Source: Natronococcus occultus SP4 (GTDB taxonomy: Archaea; Halobacteriota; Halobacteria; Halobacteriales; Natrialbaceae). Taken from it: a stretch of 64,000 nt of DNA. The notes beneath the pieces are model-generated. The model saw nothing but the letters and a program-made list of their open reading frames with translations. It searched no databases and was not told the origin of the DNA. The stretch spans positions 2,037,001 to 2,101,000 of the forward strand of contig NC_019974.1 of the NCBI RefSeq assembly GCF_000328685.1, in the 5' to 3' direction. The position numbers were made by a program, and so were the translations under genes. Shown here in pieces: positions 1 to 8,451 of this stretch. How positions within the stretch are numbered: the first letter of the stretch is position 1; each line of letters starts with the position of its first letter.

Positions 1-1871
1 ATCAGGATGTCGTGGCCGTCCTCGATCGCCGCGACGGCCTCGGCGCGGACGCGTTCGACGGCGTCCTCGAGCGTCTCGTTCTCGAGGTCGTAGGTGATGT
101 CGATCGTCGCCGCCGTGATCCCGTTGGCCGAACAGTCCCGGATCGAGGCGAGCTCGGTGTCGGTGAGGATCGGCGAGTCAAGCACCAGCTGTCGGGCGTG
201 GTCCGGCGACTCGGCGAGCAGGTTGCGCTGGTAGCCCAGCCGGCTCTCCATCGAGGTGACGAGCTCCTCGCGGATGTAATCGAGCGGCGGGTTGGTGACC
301 TGCGCGAACAGCTGCTTGAAGTACGAAAAGAGCGGGCGGTTGAACTCGGTGAGCACCGACAGGGGCGTGTCGTCGCCCATCGAGCCGACGGGATCTTTCG
401 CCTTCTGGGTCATCGGCTCGATCAGGTTCTCGAGCTCGTCGTGGGTGTAGCCGAACGCGGCCTGCTGGTCTCGTAGGGCCGCGACGGGCTCCTGGGGCGC
501 CCTCTCGCCGGTCGTGACGATGTCGTCCAGTCGAACCTGCTCCTGTTCGACCCACGCGCCGTAGCGGTCGTCGGTCAGGTCCTCGAAGACCTCGTCGTCG
601 GGAACGACCCGCCCCTCCTCGGGGTCGGCGAGGAACAGCTGTCCGGGCTGGAGGCGACCGCGCTCCTCGATCTCTGCGGGGTCGGTCTCGAGTGCACCGG
701 CTTCGCTGGCCATGATCAGGCGGTTGTCGGTCGTGACGTCGTATCGACACGGCCGCAGGCCGTTGCGGTCGAGGACGGCGCCGACGCGCTCGCCGTCGGT
801 GGCGGCGACCAGGGCGGGGCCGTCCCAGGGTTCGACCAGGGAGGCGTGGAAGTCGTACCAGTCCTTGCGGTCCTGGTCCATCGACTCGTCTCCCCGCCAG
901 GCCTCGGGAACGAGCATCCGCAGGGCGTGTTCGAGGTCGCGCCCGTCCTGCATCAGCAGTTCGAGGGCGTTGTCGACGCTTGCCGTGTCGGACTGATCGG
1001 GGTCGTCGATGATCGGCGTGATGGCCTCGAGGTCTTCTAAGACCTCGCTCTCGAGATCCGTCTCCCGGGCGCGCATCCAGTTGATGTTCCCCCTGATCGT
1101 GTTGAACTCGCCGTTGTGGATGATGTTCCGGTACGGATGGGCGAGATGCCAGGCACCGAGCGTGTTCGTCGAGAACCGCTCGTGGACCATCGCGAACGTC
1201 GACTCCATCCGTTCGTCGGTCAGGTCGGGGTAGTAAGAGGCGACCTGCTCGCCTTTGAGCAGGCCCTTGTAGACGATCGTATCCGCGTCGAGCGAACAGA
1301 CGTAGAAGCGCTCCTTCCCGTCGACGTCGGCGTTCTCGACGGCGTTCTCGAGGGCGCGTCGAGCAACGTACAGCCGTCGGTCGAACGCGTCCGCGGAGAT
1401 ATCGTCTGCAGGTGCGACGGCCACCTGCCGGACGGCGGGTTCGGAGTCGACCGCGGTCGCACCGAGATCGGCGTTGTCCGTCGGAACGTCGCGCCACTCG
1501 AGCACCTCGAGATCGTACTCCGTGAGGGCGTCCTCGACGATTTCGGCGAGTCGTTCGCGGGCCGCCTTGTCGGTCGGGAAAAAGAGCGAGCCGACCGCGT
1601 AGGTCTCGGGGAGATCGGCCTCGAGGACGTCCGCAAAGAAGCGATCGGGCGTCTGGAGCATGATGCCGGCGCCGTCGCCGGTGTCCGTTTCGGCCCCGGT
1701 CGTCCCGCGGTGCTCGAGGTTGACCAGCAGATCTAGTCCGTCGGCGACGACATCGTGACCGCCCGCTCCGTCGAGGTCCATGACGACGCCGACACCGCAG
1801 TTCGATCGTTCGTCCGTCGGGTCGGCGAGCCCCGGAACACGATCGGTGTTTGAAATGTGTGGCTGTGACAT
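1..1871 (-). CDS. gltB: Glutamate synthase large subunit, N-terminal part (3' end outside window)
   Basis: Makes glutamate from glutamine and 2-oxoglutarate. The visible 623 codons cover the class II glutamine amidotransferase domain and the start of the central region. The reading starts MSQPHISNTD and places Cys25 in SNCGVGVV, the expected N-terminal nucleophile after removal of a short propeptide. HERFSTNTLGAWHLAHPYR and NGEFNTIRGN are typical GltB amidotransferase motifs. The frame is open to the left edge, so the FMN/synthase and beta-helix domains lie outside. The start is supported by a strong GGAGGGTG Shine-Dalgarno 4 nt upstream, which is unusual in this mostly leaderless genome and lies in a possible hairpin (1873-1905). 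Confidence 0.95.
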   Translation of the reverse strand, partial: MSQPHISNTDRVPGLADPTDERSNCGVGVVMDLDGAGGHDVVADGLDLLVNLEHRGTTGAETDTGDGAGIMLQTPDRFFADVLEADLPETYAVGSLFFPTDKAARERLAEIVEDALTEYDLEVLEWRDVPTDNADLGATAVDSEPAVRQVAVAPADDISADAFDRRLYVARRALENAVENADVDGKERFYVCSLDADTIVYKGLLKGEQVASYYPDLTDERMESTFAMVHERFSTNTLGAWHLAHPYRNIIHNGEFNTIRGNINWMRARETDLESEVLEDLEAITPIIDDPDQSDTASVDNALELLMQDGRDLEHALRMLVPEAWRGDESMDQDRKDWYDFHASLVEPWDGPALVAATDGERVGAVLDRNGLRPCRYDVTTDNRLIMASEAGALETDPAEIEERGRLQPGQLFLADPEEGRVVPDDEVFEDLTDDRYGAWVEQEQVRLDDIVTTGERAPQEPVAALRDQQAAFGYTHDELENLIEPMTQKAKDPVGSMGDDTPLSVLTEFNRPLFSYFKQLFAQVTNPPLDYIREELVTSMESRLGYQRNLLAESPDHARQLVLDSPILTDTELASIRDCSANGITAATIDITYDLENETLEDAVERVRAEAVAAIEDGHDIL

Positions 1872-1872
1872 G

Positions 1873-1905
1873 CACCCTCCTTTGGAGATCTCCTATAAGA
1901 GGGTG
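1873..1905 (-). promoter_or_regulatory. Hairpin covering the gltB ribosome binding site
   Basis: In the gltB mRNA sense CACCCUC (1905-1899) can pair with GAGGGUG (1879-1873). The second arm is the Shine-Dalgarno of gltB and ends one base before its AUG. The loop contains the palindrome GGAGATCTCC (1884-1893). The pairing is exact. That it controls translation is inference. Confidence 0.5.
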
Positions 1906-1919
1906 ACCCATAATGACTA

Positions 1920-1975
1920 AGTGTATTATAAACACATATAAGGTAATGTGGTCTATAATACAATAATTTATACTG
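1920..1975 (-). promoter_or_regulatory. AT-rich promoter region of gltB
   Basis: A very A/T-rich tract with several TATA-like words (TTTATAAT, TATTATAG, TATAAATT on the minus strand) lies 50-105 bp upstream of gltB. It is the only such tract between proS and gltB. It implies a real 5' leader long enough to hold the RBS hairpin. Which TATA is used cannot be decided by eye. Confidence 0.5.
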
Positions 1976-2133
1976 CACGATCCGAGAGAGTAATATTCGT
2001 TAAATGACAGGTATCGGAACGGCGTCGATCGAGAGACTCAGCTTTCGGCCGATCACAGGACGGCCGCCCGATCGATGGAGATACCGGTTGCTATCCTCGA
2101 ACGGGTAGCACGGAAAGGTGTCAGAGGCACGTA

Positions 2134-2157
2134 GTGTTCACCCACCAGAGTGAACAC
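2134..2157. promoter_or_regulatory. Perfect inverted repeat, possible operator upstream of gltB
   Basis: GTGTTCAC and GTGAACAC form perfect 8-bp arms separated by 8 bp. The site lies about 260 bp upstream of gltB and 110 bp past the proS stop. The size and spacing fit a dimeric HTH regulator site. No T-run follows, so it does not look like a terminator. The cognate regulator is unknown. Confidence 0.4.
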
Positions 2158-2269
2158 CACATTCGTACCTCGTTCCTGGACGGTAAGCACTATTTGGTTA
2201 AACAGTTAGGTATCTGGAAACGGGCGGGCGCTCGAACGGACCGAAAACCGCCCGAGGACGGCGGGCTCG

Positions 2270-3751
2270 TCAGTAGCTCTTCGCGAAGTAGGCGATCTCG
2301 TCGGCGGGCTCGCCGCAGACGCCACACTCGTCGCGGTCGGGCTCGGGGACCTCACCCGCGGACTGGCCACCCTCGTCCTCCAGCGGTTGCATGACGATCT
2401 CGGCGGCGATCTTCTCCTTGATGGCCTCCTCGCAGGCCTGGTCGCCACACCACGGCGTCTTCACGTAGCCGCCGTGCTGGCCGATCGTCCCGAGGATGTC
2501 CTCGGGGCTGTGGGCCTCGCGGACGTTCTCCGCGAGGTTCTCCTCGGCCGCCTCGTAGAGCTTCTCGAAGACGGTATCGAGGTGGTCGTCGACGGTGTCG
2601 ACGATCCCCTCGCGATCGGCGACGGCCTTCTCGCTGTCCGGGCGGTGGACCAGCGTCACCTCGCCGTCGTCGGCCTCGTTGGGGCCGATCTCGAGCCGCA
2701 GCGGGACGCCGTTGAGCTCGTGTTCGTTGAACTTGAACCCGGGGTTGCGCTCGTCGCGGTCGTCGAGCTCGACGCGGACGCCGGCGTCCTCGAGCTCGTC
2801 GGCGATCTCCCGGGAGTACTCGAGGACGTCCTCCTTGGTGTCGGCCTGCCAGATCGGAACGATCGCGACCTGGGTCGGTGCGATCGTCGGCGGGAGCACG
2901 AGCCCCTGGTCGTCAGAATGAGTCATGATCAGGGCGCCGATCGCGCGCCAGGACAGCCCCCAGGAGGTCGTGTAGGCCGTCTGTTCGTCCTCGTCCTCGT
3001 CGGCGAACGTGATGTCGAACGCCTCCGCGAACGACTGGCCGAGGTTGTGGCTCGTCGCCCCCTGGACCGACTTCCCGTCAGGCATCAGCGCCTCGACGGT
3101 CGTCGTCGTATCGGCACCGGGGAACTTGTCGTGCTCGGGCTTTTTTCCCCGCAGGACCGGAATCGCCAGGACGTCCTCGTAGACCTCCTCGTACTGGTCG
3201 AGCCGGGTCCAGACCTCCTCCCAGGCGCCCTCGTCGTCGGCGTGGGCGGTGTGGCCCTCCTGCCACATGAACTCCTTCGTCCGGAAGAACGGCTTGGTCT
3301 CGGTGGCCTCCCACCGGACGACGGAACACCACTGGTTGATTCTCAGGGGTAAGTCGCGGTGGCTACGGGTCCAGTCGGCCATGAACGGGGCGATGATCGA
3401 CTCGCTGGTGGGACGAACGGCGAGTCGCTCCTCGAGTTCCTCGTGGCCGCCCTGGGTGACCCAGGCAACCTCGGGGTCAAAGCCCTCCACGACGTCCTTC
3501 TCGCGCTCGAGGAAGCTCTCGGGAATAAACATCGGGAAGTAGACGTTGTCGACGCCGGTTTCCTTGAACCGAGTGTCGAGTGCGTCCTGGATTCCCTCCC
3601 AGATCGCGTACCCGCGCGGCTTCGTGACGATAAAGCCGCCCATCGGGGCGTAGTCCGCGAGATTCGCCTTCTGAACGACCTCGGCGTACCACTCGCCGGG
3701 CTTGTGCGATTTCGTCTCGGTGATCCCGAGCTCCTGACTCTCGTCGCTCAT
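2270..3751 (-). CDS. proS: Prolyl-tRNA synthetase (archaeal/eukaryotic type)
   Basis: Class II aminoacyl-tRNA synthetase of 493 aa that charges tRNA-Pro. Seen: the N-terminal segment KPGEWYAEVVQKANLADYAP, motif 2 area RPTSESIIAP and VVRWEATETKPFFRTKEF, and motif 3 region GLSWRAIGALIMTHSDDQGL, followed by an anticodon-binding domain (APTQVAIVPIW). The C-terminal domain has a Cys set (WCGDQAC, CGVCG) and ends in Tyr, as in ProS proteins with the C-terminal zinc domain. Translation is taken from MSDESQEL. The longer open frame upstream lacks conserved content. Confidence 0.97.
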   Translation of the reverse strand: MSDESQELGITETKSHKPGEWYAEVVQKANLADYAPMGGFIVTKPRGYAIWEGIQDALDTRFKETGVDNVYFPMFIPESFLEREKDVVEGFDPEVAWVTQGGHEELEERLAVRPTSESIIAPFMADWTRSHRDLPLRINQWCSVVRWEATETKPFFRTKEFMWQEGHTAHADDEGAWEEVWTRLDQYEEVYEDVLAIPVLRGKKPEHDKFPGADTTTTVEALMPDGKSVQGATSHNLGQSFAEAFDITFADEDEDEQTAYTTSWGLSWRAIGALIMTHSDDQGLVLPPTIAPTQVAIVPIWQADTKEDVLEYSREIADELEDAGVRVELDDRDERNPGFKFNEHELNGVPLRLEIGPNEADDGEVTLVHRPDSEKAVADREGIVDTVDDHLDTVFEKLYEAAEENLAENVREAHSPEDILGTIGQHGGYVKTPWCGDQACEEAIKEKIAAEIVMQPLEDEGGQSAGEVPEPDRDECGVCGEPADEIAYFAKSY

Positions 3752-4004
3752 ACCGCCACCTTCGTGACCGGAGCAATAAATGGGCCCCGTTTGGGACCGC
3801 CCGTCGCCGATCGCGGACTGCACGGTCGAGCTCACCGTTCCCGCCGAGGGATGAGTCATATACCGTCCCAGGAAGAGCGGTTCCACGGACCCTGACCCAC
3901 CGGGCGAACCGAACCCGCCGTCTGAGCCGGAGCCGCTGGCCGACGACTGCTAGGGACGCGGGGTTCGAAGAAACGCTCGACGCTCGGTTTCCTGTTCTCG
4001 GAGG

Positions 4005-4010
4005 TTTATA
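4005..4010 (+). promoter_or_regulatory. TATA box for the quinone oxidoreductase gene
   Basis: TTTATA ends 25 nt before the ATG at 4035, the spacing expected for a leaderless haloarchaeal transcript. Confidence 0.5.
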
Positions 4011-4034
4011 CGCGTTCGTTACGAGTGGTAACCT

Positions 4035-5006
4035 ATGAAGGCCATCGAGGTAACGGAGTACGGCGACAGCGACGAACTCGCGGTCGTCGATCGGGACGTA
4101 CCCGAGCCCGACGCCGGCGAGGTCCGGATCGAGATCGAGGCCGCGGGGATCAACTTCGCCGACGTCATGCAGCGACGCGGCGTCTACCCGGGCGGTCCCG
4201 AGGCGCCCTACGTTCCCGGGATGGAGGCTGCAGGGACAATCGACGCAACTGCCGAGGATGTCGATCTGGACGAGGGCGACCGCGTCGTCGCGATGCTCGA
4301 CCGGGGCGGGTACGCGGAGTACACTACCGCAAACGCCCAGATGCTGTTTCCGATCCCCGACGAAATGAGCTTCGAGGAGGCTGCCGGCTTCCCCGTCCAG
4401 TTCCTCACGGCCCACTCCTGTCTGTTCGAGTGGGGCGAACTCGAGGACGGCGAGTCGGTGCTGATCCAGGCCGCAGCCGGCGGGGTCGGCACTGCGGCCG
4501 TTCAGCTGGCCTCGAACGCCGGTGCGGAGGTGTTCGGCACGGCGAGCAGCGAGGAGAAACTCGATCTCGCGACCGATCTGAGCTGTGACCACCCGATTAA
4601 CTATACCGAGACCGACTTCCGCGAGACCGTCGAGGTCGAGACCGACGGCGAGGGCGTCGATCTGGTGCTGGAGTCGGTCGGCGGCGACGTCTTCGAACGC
4701 AGTCTCGACGCAATGGCACACTTCGGCCGCATGGTCACCTTCGGCGTGGCAAGCGGCGAGCCCGCGAGCGCGGAGAACCGGCGACTCCTCTTCGAAAACA
4801 AGAGCGTCCGGGGCTTTCACCTCGGCCAGGCCGCGATGCACGACCCGAGCCGGATCATGCAGGCCGTCCCCGAACTCACCGAGGAACTCACGAGCGGCGA
4901 TCTCGAGGTGATCGTCGGCGAGTCGTTCCCGCTTGCGGACGCGGCCGAGGCCCACCAGTATATCGAGGATCGAAAGAGCTCCGGCAAAGTTCTGCTGAAG
5001 CCGTAG
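4035..5006 (+). CDS. NADPH:quinone oxidoreductase-like MDR protein
   Basis: Medium-chain dehydrogenase/reductase of 323 aa. It has the GroES-like N-terminal domain (AAGINFADVMQRRGVYPGG, VPGMEAAGTI) and a Rossmann domain with AAAGGVGTAAVQLA for NADPH. Structural and catalytic zinc Cys/His sets of classical alcohol dehydrogenases are absent, which fits the zinc-free quinone oxidoreductase branch. It stands alone with its own TATA box. Substrate is not determinable; reduction of quinones or enones is the family expectation. Confidence 0.88.
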   Translation: MKAIEVTEYGDSDELAVVDRDVPEPDAGEVRIEIEAAGINFADVMQRRGVYPGGPEAPYVPGMEAAGTIDATAEDVDLDEGDRVVAMLDRGGYAEYTTANAQMLFPIPDEMSFEEAAGFPVQFLTAHSCLFEWGELEDGESVLIQAAAGGVGTAAVQLASNAGAEVFGTASSEEKLDLATDLSCDHPINYTETDFRETVEVETDGEGVDLVLESVGGDVFERSLDAMAHFGRMVTFGVASGEPASAENRRLLFENKSVRGFHLGQAAMHDPSRIMQAVPELTEELTSGDLEVIVGESFPLADAAEAHQYIEDRKSSGKVLLKP

Positions 5007-5224
5007 TCGCCGGCCGAGCCCGACCGCTCTCTTCGATTTCATCGTTGACCGCCACGTCGTTGCCGGTTTCGACGGGCTCGCCGCTCACGTCGCCGTCGAC
5101 TTCGACGTCCGCCTCGAGGGCCACCGATCCGTCGGCGGTGCTCCTCGGAACGTGAACTGACGCTGGTATCGAACCGCTGGTCGGATCAGCGACCGCCAGC
5201 AGAGCAGCGGTCGGTTCAGCCTGC

Positions 5225-5596
5225 TCAGTCGTCGCCGAGTGCGTCGTCCGTCTCGTTCCCCTCTGTCTCGTCGTCGACTTCCTCTCCCCCGGCGGCGTCG
5301 CCGGCGTCGTCCATCTCGCCGTCGTCTTCGGTATCGGTCTCGTTGTCGTCGAGGCCGTCCTCGTCGTCGGTTTCGTTTCCGGCATCGGTTTCGTTCCCGT
5401 CGTCGGTTTCGTTCCCGTCGAGGTCGTCCTCGGTGTTGTCCGCTCCGTCGTCGGTGTCGTCGACACCGTCGTCATCCGCGTCGTCGTCGCCGTTCCCGTC
5501 GTCGCCGTTCTCGTCGTCGTCCGCACAACCTGCTACAGCTCCGATCATCCCGGTTGCTGCGATCGCTACCATCCGCCTGCGACTTATATCAATCAT
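5225..5596 (-). CDS. Acidic, low-complexity lipoprotein (first of a tandem pair)
   Basis: 123 aa. The N-terminus has twin arginines (SRRRMV), a hydrophobic stretch and a lipobox GAVAGC with Cys24, so Tat export and lipid anchoring are expected. The rest is almost entirely Asp, Glu, Asn, Gly and Thr, a probably disordered surface tail. Its N-terminus closely matches the lipoprotein at 5777-5986 (Cys24 in both), and the two share an upstream element. Downstream another frame looks protein-like (5036-5217), so the 3' end may be frameshifted. Function unknown. Confidence 0.7.
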   Translation of the reverse strand: MIDISRRRMVAIAATGMIGAVAGCADDDENGDDGNGDDDADDDGVDDTDDGADNTEDDLDGNETDDGNETDAGNETDDEDGLDDNETDTEDDGEMDDAGDAAGGEEVDDETEGNETDDALGDD

Positions 5597-5638
5597 TGCG
5601 ACGTTCTAACGTACTGACCAGTACTGGAAGGAGATTGA

Positions 5639-5655
5639 CGTTGCGATAGAAAGCC
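5639..5655 (-). promoter_or_regulatory. Element shared by both mini-lipoprotein genes (copy 1)
   Basis: CGTTGCGATAGAAAGCC (plus strand) lies 43 bp upstream of the lipoprotein start at 5596. A 16/17 match lies at the same place before the second lipoprotein (6023-6039). It is probably promoter or operator sequence kept after duplication. Confidence 0.45.
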
Positions 5656-5776
5656 ATCTACCGAATTCCAGGGCAGATCGTTCGCTCGGTGCGGGCCTCG
5701 CAATTCGACCGATCGTCGGCGTCAGCGTCCCGGGCTCGCCTGAAAGACGACGAACTGGTCGCTGCGGACGGGATCG

Positions 5777-5986
5777 CTACTCGTCTTCGTTCTCGTCGTC
5801 GTCCCGCTCGTCGACGTCGTCGGCCGAGTCCGGGTCGTCTTCCTGCTCGGTTTCGTCCGGCGGTGCGTCGTCCAGGTCTTCGTCGCCCTCGCCTTCCTCC
5901 TCGTCTCCGTCCGCACAGCCGGCGATCGCACCGACCGCACCGGCGGCCGCGACCGCGAGGACTCGTCGGCGATTGCTGTCAACCAT
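5777..5986 (-). CDS. Short acidic lipoprotein (second of a tandem pair)
   Basis: 69 aa. SNRRRVLAVAAAGAVGAIAGC is a Tat-type lipoprotein signal with Cys24, followed by about 45 residues that are nearly all Asp/Glu. Same design and Cys position as the protein at 5225-5596, pointing to tandem duplication. The start is the ATG right before MVDSNRRR; longer upstream readings in this frame overlap the NUDIX gene and lack conserved content. Function unknown; an anchored polyanionic tail is what can be seen. Confidence 0.65.
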   Translation of the reverse strand: MVDSNRRRVLAVAAAGAVGAIAGCADGDEEEGEGDEDLDDAPPDETEQEDDPDSADDVDERDDDENEDE

Positions 5987-6022
5987 CGTGAGTACTACCC
6001 GTCGGCACCGAAAGTGGGTTGC

Positions 6023-6039
6023 CGTTGCGATAGAAGGCC
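6023..6039 (-). promoter_or_regulatory. Element shared by both mini-lipoprotein genes (copy 2)
   Basis: CGTTGCGATAGAAGGCC (plus strand), 37 bp upstream of the lipoprotein start at 5986, differs by one base from the copy at 5639-5655. Confidence 0.45.
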
Positions 6040-6098
6040 GACGACGGGGAATCGAACCGACGCCACACCGTCGAACGACGACACGCATCGAGTTCCCC

Positions 6099-6623
6099 TC
6101 AGCGGCTGCTGGTCCGAGAGCGCCCGGCGTCGTCGAACGCGACGCTGCGCTCGAGGTCGTGCTCTTCGAAATCTGCCTCGTCGAGGGGTGTGCCACCGAC
6201 GAACCGGAACTCCCCCGCGACGGTGTCGCCCTCGAGGACGGCGGGCAGCCAGAGCCGATCGTCCTCCCACATTCGGTCGTAGGGGACGTCCTCGACGGGA
6301 ACCCACTCCGGCCGGGCCTCCTCGGAGGGGCGGAGTTCGCCCGCGAACGTCCGTGTCCGAAAGACATGACAGAACGTGTGGCACTCGCCGTCGAGGAGAA
6401 ACGACAGCTCGCCGGCCTTCTCGAGCTCGTCGGGATCGATCTCGAGGCCGACCTCCTCGCGGGTCTCCCTGACTGCACACTCCCGGGGCGTCTCGCCGTC
6501 CTCGAGTTTGCCGCCCGGTCCGTTGTACCAGCCCTCGCCGAGCCCGCGGCGCTTCTCGATCAGGAGCACCTCGTCCGTACCGCCGTTCTCGCGACGGGGA
6601 AAACACAGCGTCGCCTCGATCAT
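6099..6623 (-). CDS. NUDIX hydrolase, 8-oxo-dGTP diphosphatase-like
   Basis: 174 aa. The Nudix box is complete: GGKLEDGETPRECAVRETREEVGLEI matches GX5EX7REUXEEXGU. The early segment EATLCFPRR and IEKRRGLGEGWYNGPGG resembles MutT/MTH1-type sanitising enzymes, so hydrolysis of oxidised nucleotides is the likely role. Start is the ATG of MIEATLCF; the longer open frame upstream covers the CBS gene on the other strand. Confidence 0.88.
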   Translation of the reverse strand: MIEATLCFPRRENGGTDEVLLIEKRRGLGEGWYNGPGGKLEDGETPRECAVRETREEVGLEIDPDELEKAGELSFLLDGECHTFCHVFRTRTFAGELRPSEEARPEWVPVEDVPYDRMWEDDRLWLPAVLEGDTVAGEFRFVGGTPLDEADFEEHDLERSVAFDDAGRSRTSSR

Positions 6624-6782
6624 ACCCCGAACTTGGGCCGACGGCGAATAAACGCGTTCGATCTCGGTCAGTGTCGCGTCGTCGGTTCGTCGCGTTCTGC
6701 GGCGAGGACGGTCACGTTCCGCGGGAACGAACACATCGACCGGTTGGCCAATCCTTATGGTCGAAAGCGAGTATCGATTCGT

Positions 6783-7190
6783 ATGGACGATATTTTCGTC
6801 GCGCGGGTGATGTCGACCGAACTGGAGACGGTTCGACCGGAGACCCTCGTCGAGGACGCGGGACAGGTAATGCGCGACCGCGGCGTCGGCTCGGTGATCG
6901 TCATCGACGAGCAGAACCGACTCGAGGGGATTCTGACGACGACCGACTTCGTCGACATCGTCGCCGAGAGCCAGCCGAAGGCCGAAACATCGGTGTCGCG
7001 GTACATGAGCACCGACGTCGTCACGACCGACGCCCAGACGGGGATCCGCGACGCTGCGGACCTCATGGTCGAACACGGGTTTCATCACCTTCCCGTCGTC
7101 GACGACGAGGAGGGTGTCATCGGTATCGTAACGACGACGGATCTTACCGCCTACCTCTCGCGGGTCCAGTCGCCGAGCCCAGAGGCATAA
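6783..7190 (+). CDS. CBS domain-pair protein
   Basis: 135 aa made almost only of two CBS repeats (VARVMSTELETVRPETLVEDA and VSRYMSTDVVTTDAQTGIRDA; each ends in a GILTTTDF or GIVTTTDL strand). Such stand-alone Bateman modules bind adenine nucleotides and act as energy sensors. A TATA-like CTTATGG ends about 25 nt before the ATG. No partner gene is fused or overlapping, so the target is unknown. Confidence 0.88.
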   Translation: MDDIFVARVMSTELETVRPETLVEDAGQVMRDRGVGSVIVIDEQNRLEGILTTTDFVDIVAESQPKAETSVSRYMSTDVVTTDAQTGIRDAADLMVEHGFHHLPVVDDEEGVIGIVTTTDLTAYLSRVQSPSPEA

Positions 7191-7490
7191 CGCAACACGG
7201 GCCGATCCACGATCGTCGCGTCGGCTCGAGGCGAAACACGTGTTCGAAAAACCGGCAACGTTTGGCAGACAACTGGCTTCTTATCATCTTCCACGAGAGA
7301 AAACAACACGGTCCCTCAGACAGAGGCGCGTAGTTGGAGCCTCCACCCACCAGCCGCGGGGATCCGTTCCCCGCCGTCTCGGGAGAGAGCCGCTGTCGTG
7401 TCAGAGTCGGCGCTACTTTCCCGTCCTCGAGCGCGTTCATCGTCGGTTTTGCCCGTGCCCGTGGATTGATTGCTGAGTGAGAAACCCGCG
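7191..7490. other. Intergenic region with a GC hairpin, no gene supported
   Basis: About 300 bp. It contains a perfect hairpin GCGGGGA/TCCCCGC with a 5-nt loop at 7356-7374. The minus-strand frame through it (7144-7440) has no recognisable domain. It might be the decayed end of an insertion element, but that is not established. Confidence 0.4.
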
Positions 7491-7739
7491 ATGGTGAACG
7501 GAGGTCACCGAACGAACGAAACGGGGGGCATCGAGGTCGAAATCGAGCGTCGCGGGGTCGATGACACGACGGAGGAGACGGTGGTCAGAACGTTCGCGAC
7601 GGTCGACGTGCTGGAGTCGGGTTGGATCCGGGGCACCGACCCGCTCGAGGACAGTCCGGAGGAGCGACCGACGATCAACTACCATCCGCCCGAGCGAGTG
7701 CTGGAGATTCGCTCGAGTGGGTTTGCAGGGTCCGAGTGA
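7491..7739 (+). CDS. Small hypothetical protein
   Basis: 82 aa from the ATG of MVNGGHRTNE. An in-frame upstream TTG would add 7 residues. Contains alternating beta-like segments (GIEVEIERRGV, TVVRTFATVDVL, ERVLEIRSSGF), no Cys and no membrane segment. Composition is haloarchaeal and codon use looks genuine. No family recognised. Confidence 0.6.
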   Translation: MVNGGHRTNETGGIEVEIERRGVDDTTEETVVRTFATVDVLESGWIRGTDPLEDSPEERPTINYHPPERVLEIRSSGFAGSE

Positions 7740-7764
7740 GCGAACGTCTGCAGCTCGGAGACGG

Positions 7765-8403
7765 CTAGATACTCCCGGGATACTCGCCGTGCGTTCGGTA
7801 GTGAGCGACGACTTTCAGGAAGGCGCCGACGTGCAGTGTCACGACGACGAGGACGGTAGCCGCGTACAGGAGGTGAAGCGGATCCTCTGGTACCGTTGTA
7901 CCCGGGGCAAAGACCTGGTCGTAGATGTGAACCGTCAGCAGCCAGAACATGACGTACGTGCCGTGGCTCTGGTGCCACTTCCAGGCTTTCGGCCCCATGT
8001 ACTGGTACGCGGCGTTGTTCGAGGTAAGCGCCAGAATCACGGCGAGGAGTACCCCGACCAGAGCGGCGAACGCCCAGGCGCTCATGCCGACGACGAAGCC
8101 GATCACGTCCCAGCCCATGGACTCGAAGACGACGAGGACGTGCACCAGCGACCAGATCACGAACCAGATCCCGAGCTCCGACCGCCAGTTCAGTGGGAAG
8201 TTCCCCGAGAACTGTCGCCTGATCGACGGCCGGAGTTTCGTCAGCGGGCCGATGACCATGACGAAAAACAGCAGGAACCAGGGGACGGCAGCGATGATCC
8301 GTGGCAGTGCGTAACCCAGCGCCCACAGCAGTGCTGCCATCGCGAGACTGGTCCCGACGACGGCGGCGTGGTGCTTCCCGCGGTTGAACGGATCAACTGT
8401 CAT
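7765..8403 (-). CDS. Ferric reductase-like transmembrane protein (haem b)
   Basis: 212 aa with about six membrane helices. It resembles the ferric-reductase/MsrQ transmembrane family, in which His pairs ligate haem b. His residues are seen in the helices near SLVHVLVVFES, KWHQSHGTYVMFWLLTVHIYDQ and VTLHVGAFLKVVAHY. It lies 48 bp downstream of a lipoprotein ferredoxin on the same strand, so the pair may form a small membrane electron-transfer unit. Direction of electron flow and acceptor are unknown. Confidence 0.75.
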   Translation of the reverse strand: MTVDPFNRGKHHAAVVGTSLAMAALLWALGYALPRIIAAVPWFLLFFVMVIGPLTKLRPSIRRQFSGNFPLNWRSELGIWFVIWSLVHVLVVFESMGWDVIGFVVGMSAWAFAALVGVLLAVILALTSNNAAYQYMGPKAWKWHQSHGTYVMFWLLTVHIYDQVFAPGTTVPEDPLHLLYAATVLVVVTLHVGAFLKVVAHYRTHGEYPGSI

Positions 8404-8451
8404 CGTTCGAGCGGAGTTCGGCGGTCAGCTGTCGGTGAGACGAACACGGTG

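Noticed and set aside
178..1935. Long Arg-rich minus-strand frame over gltB
   Set aside because: It is an out-of-frame shadow of the acidic gltB coding sequence; no motifs, very high Arg content.
5239..5649. Plus-strand Arg-rich frame across the first mini-lipoprotein
   Set aside because: Complement of the Asp/Glu-rich repeat codons; low complexity only.
7144..7440. 98-codon minus-strand frame possibly from a transposase tail
   Set aside because: The resemblance is only suggestive; no transposase motif can be shown.
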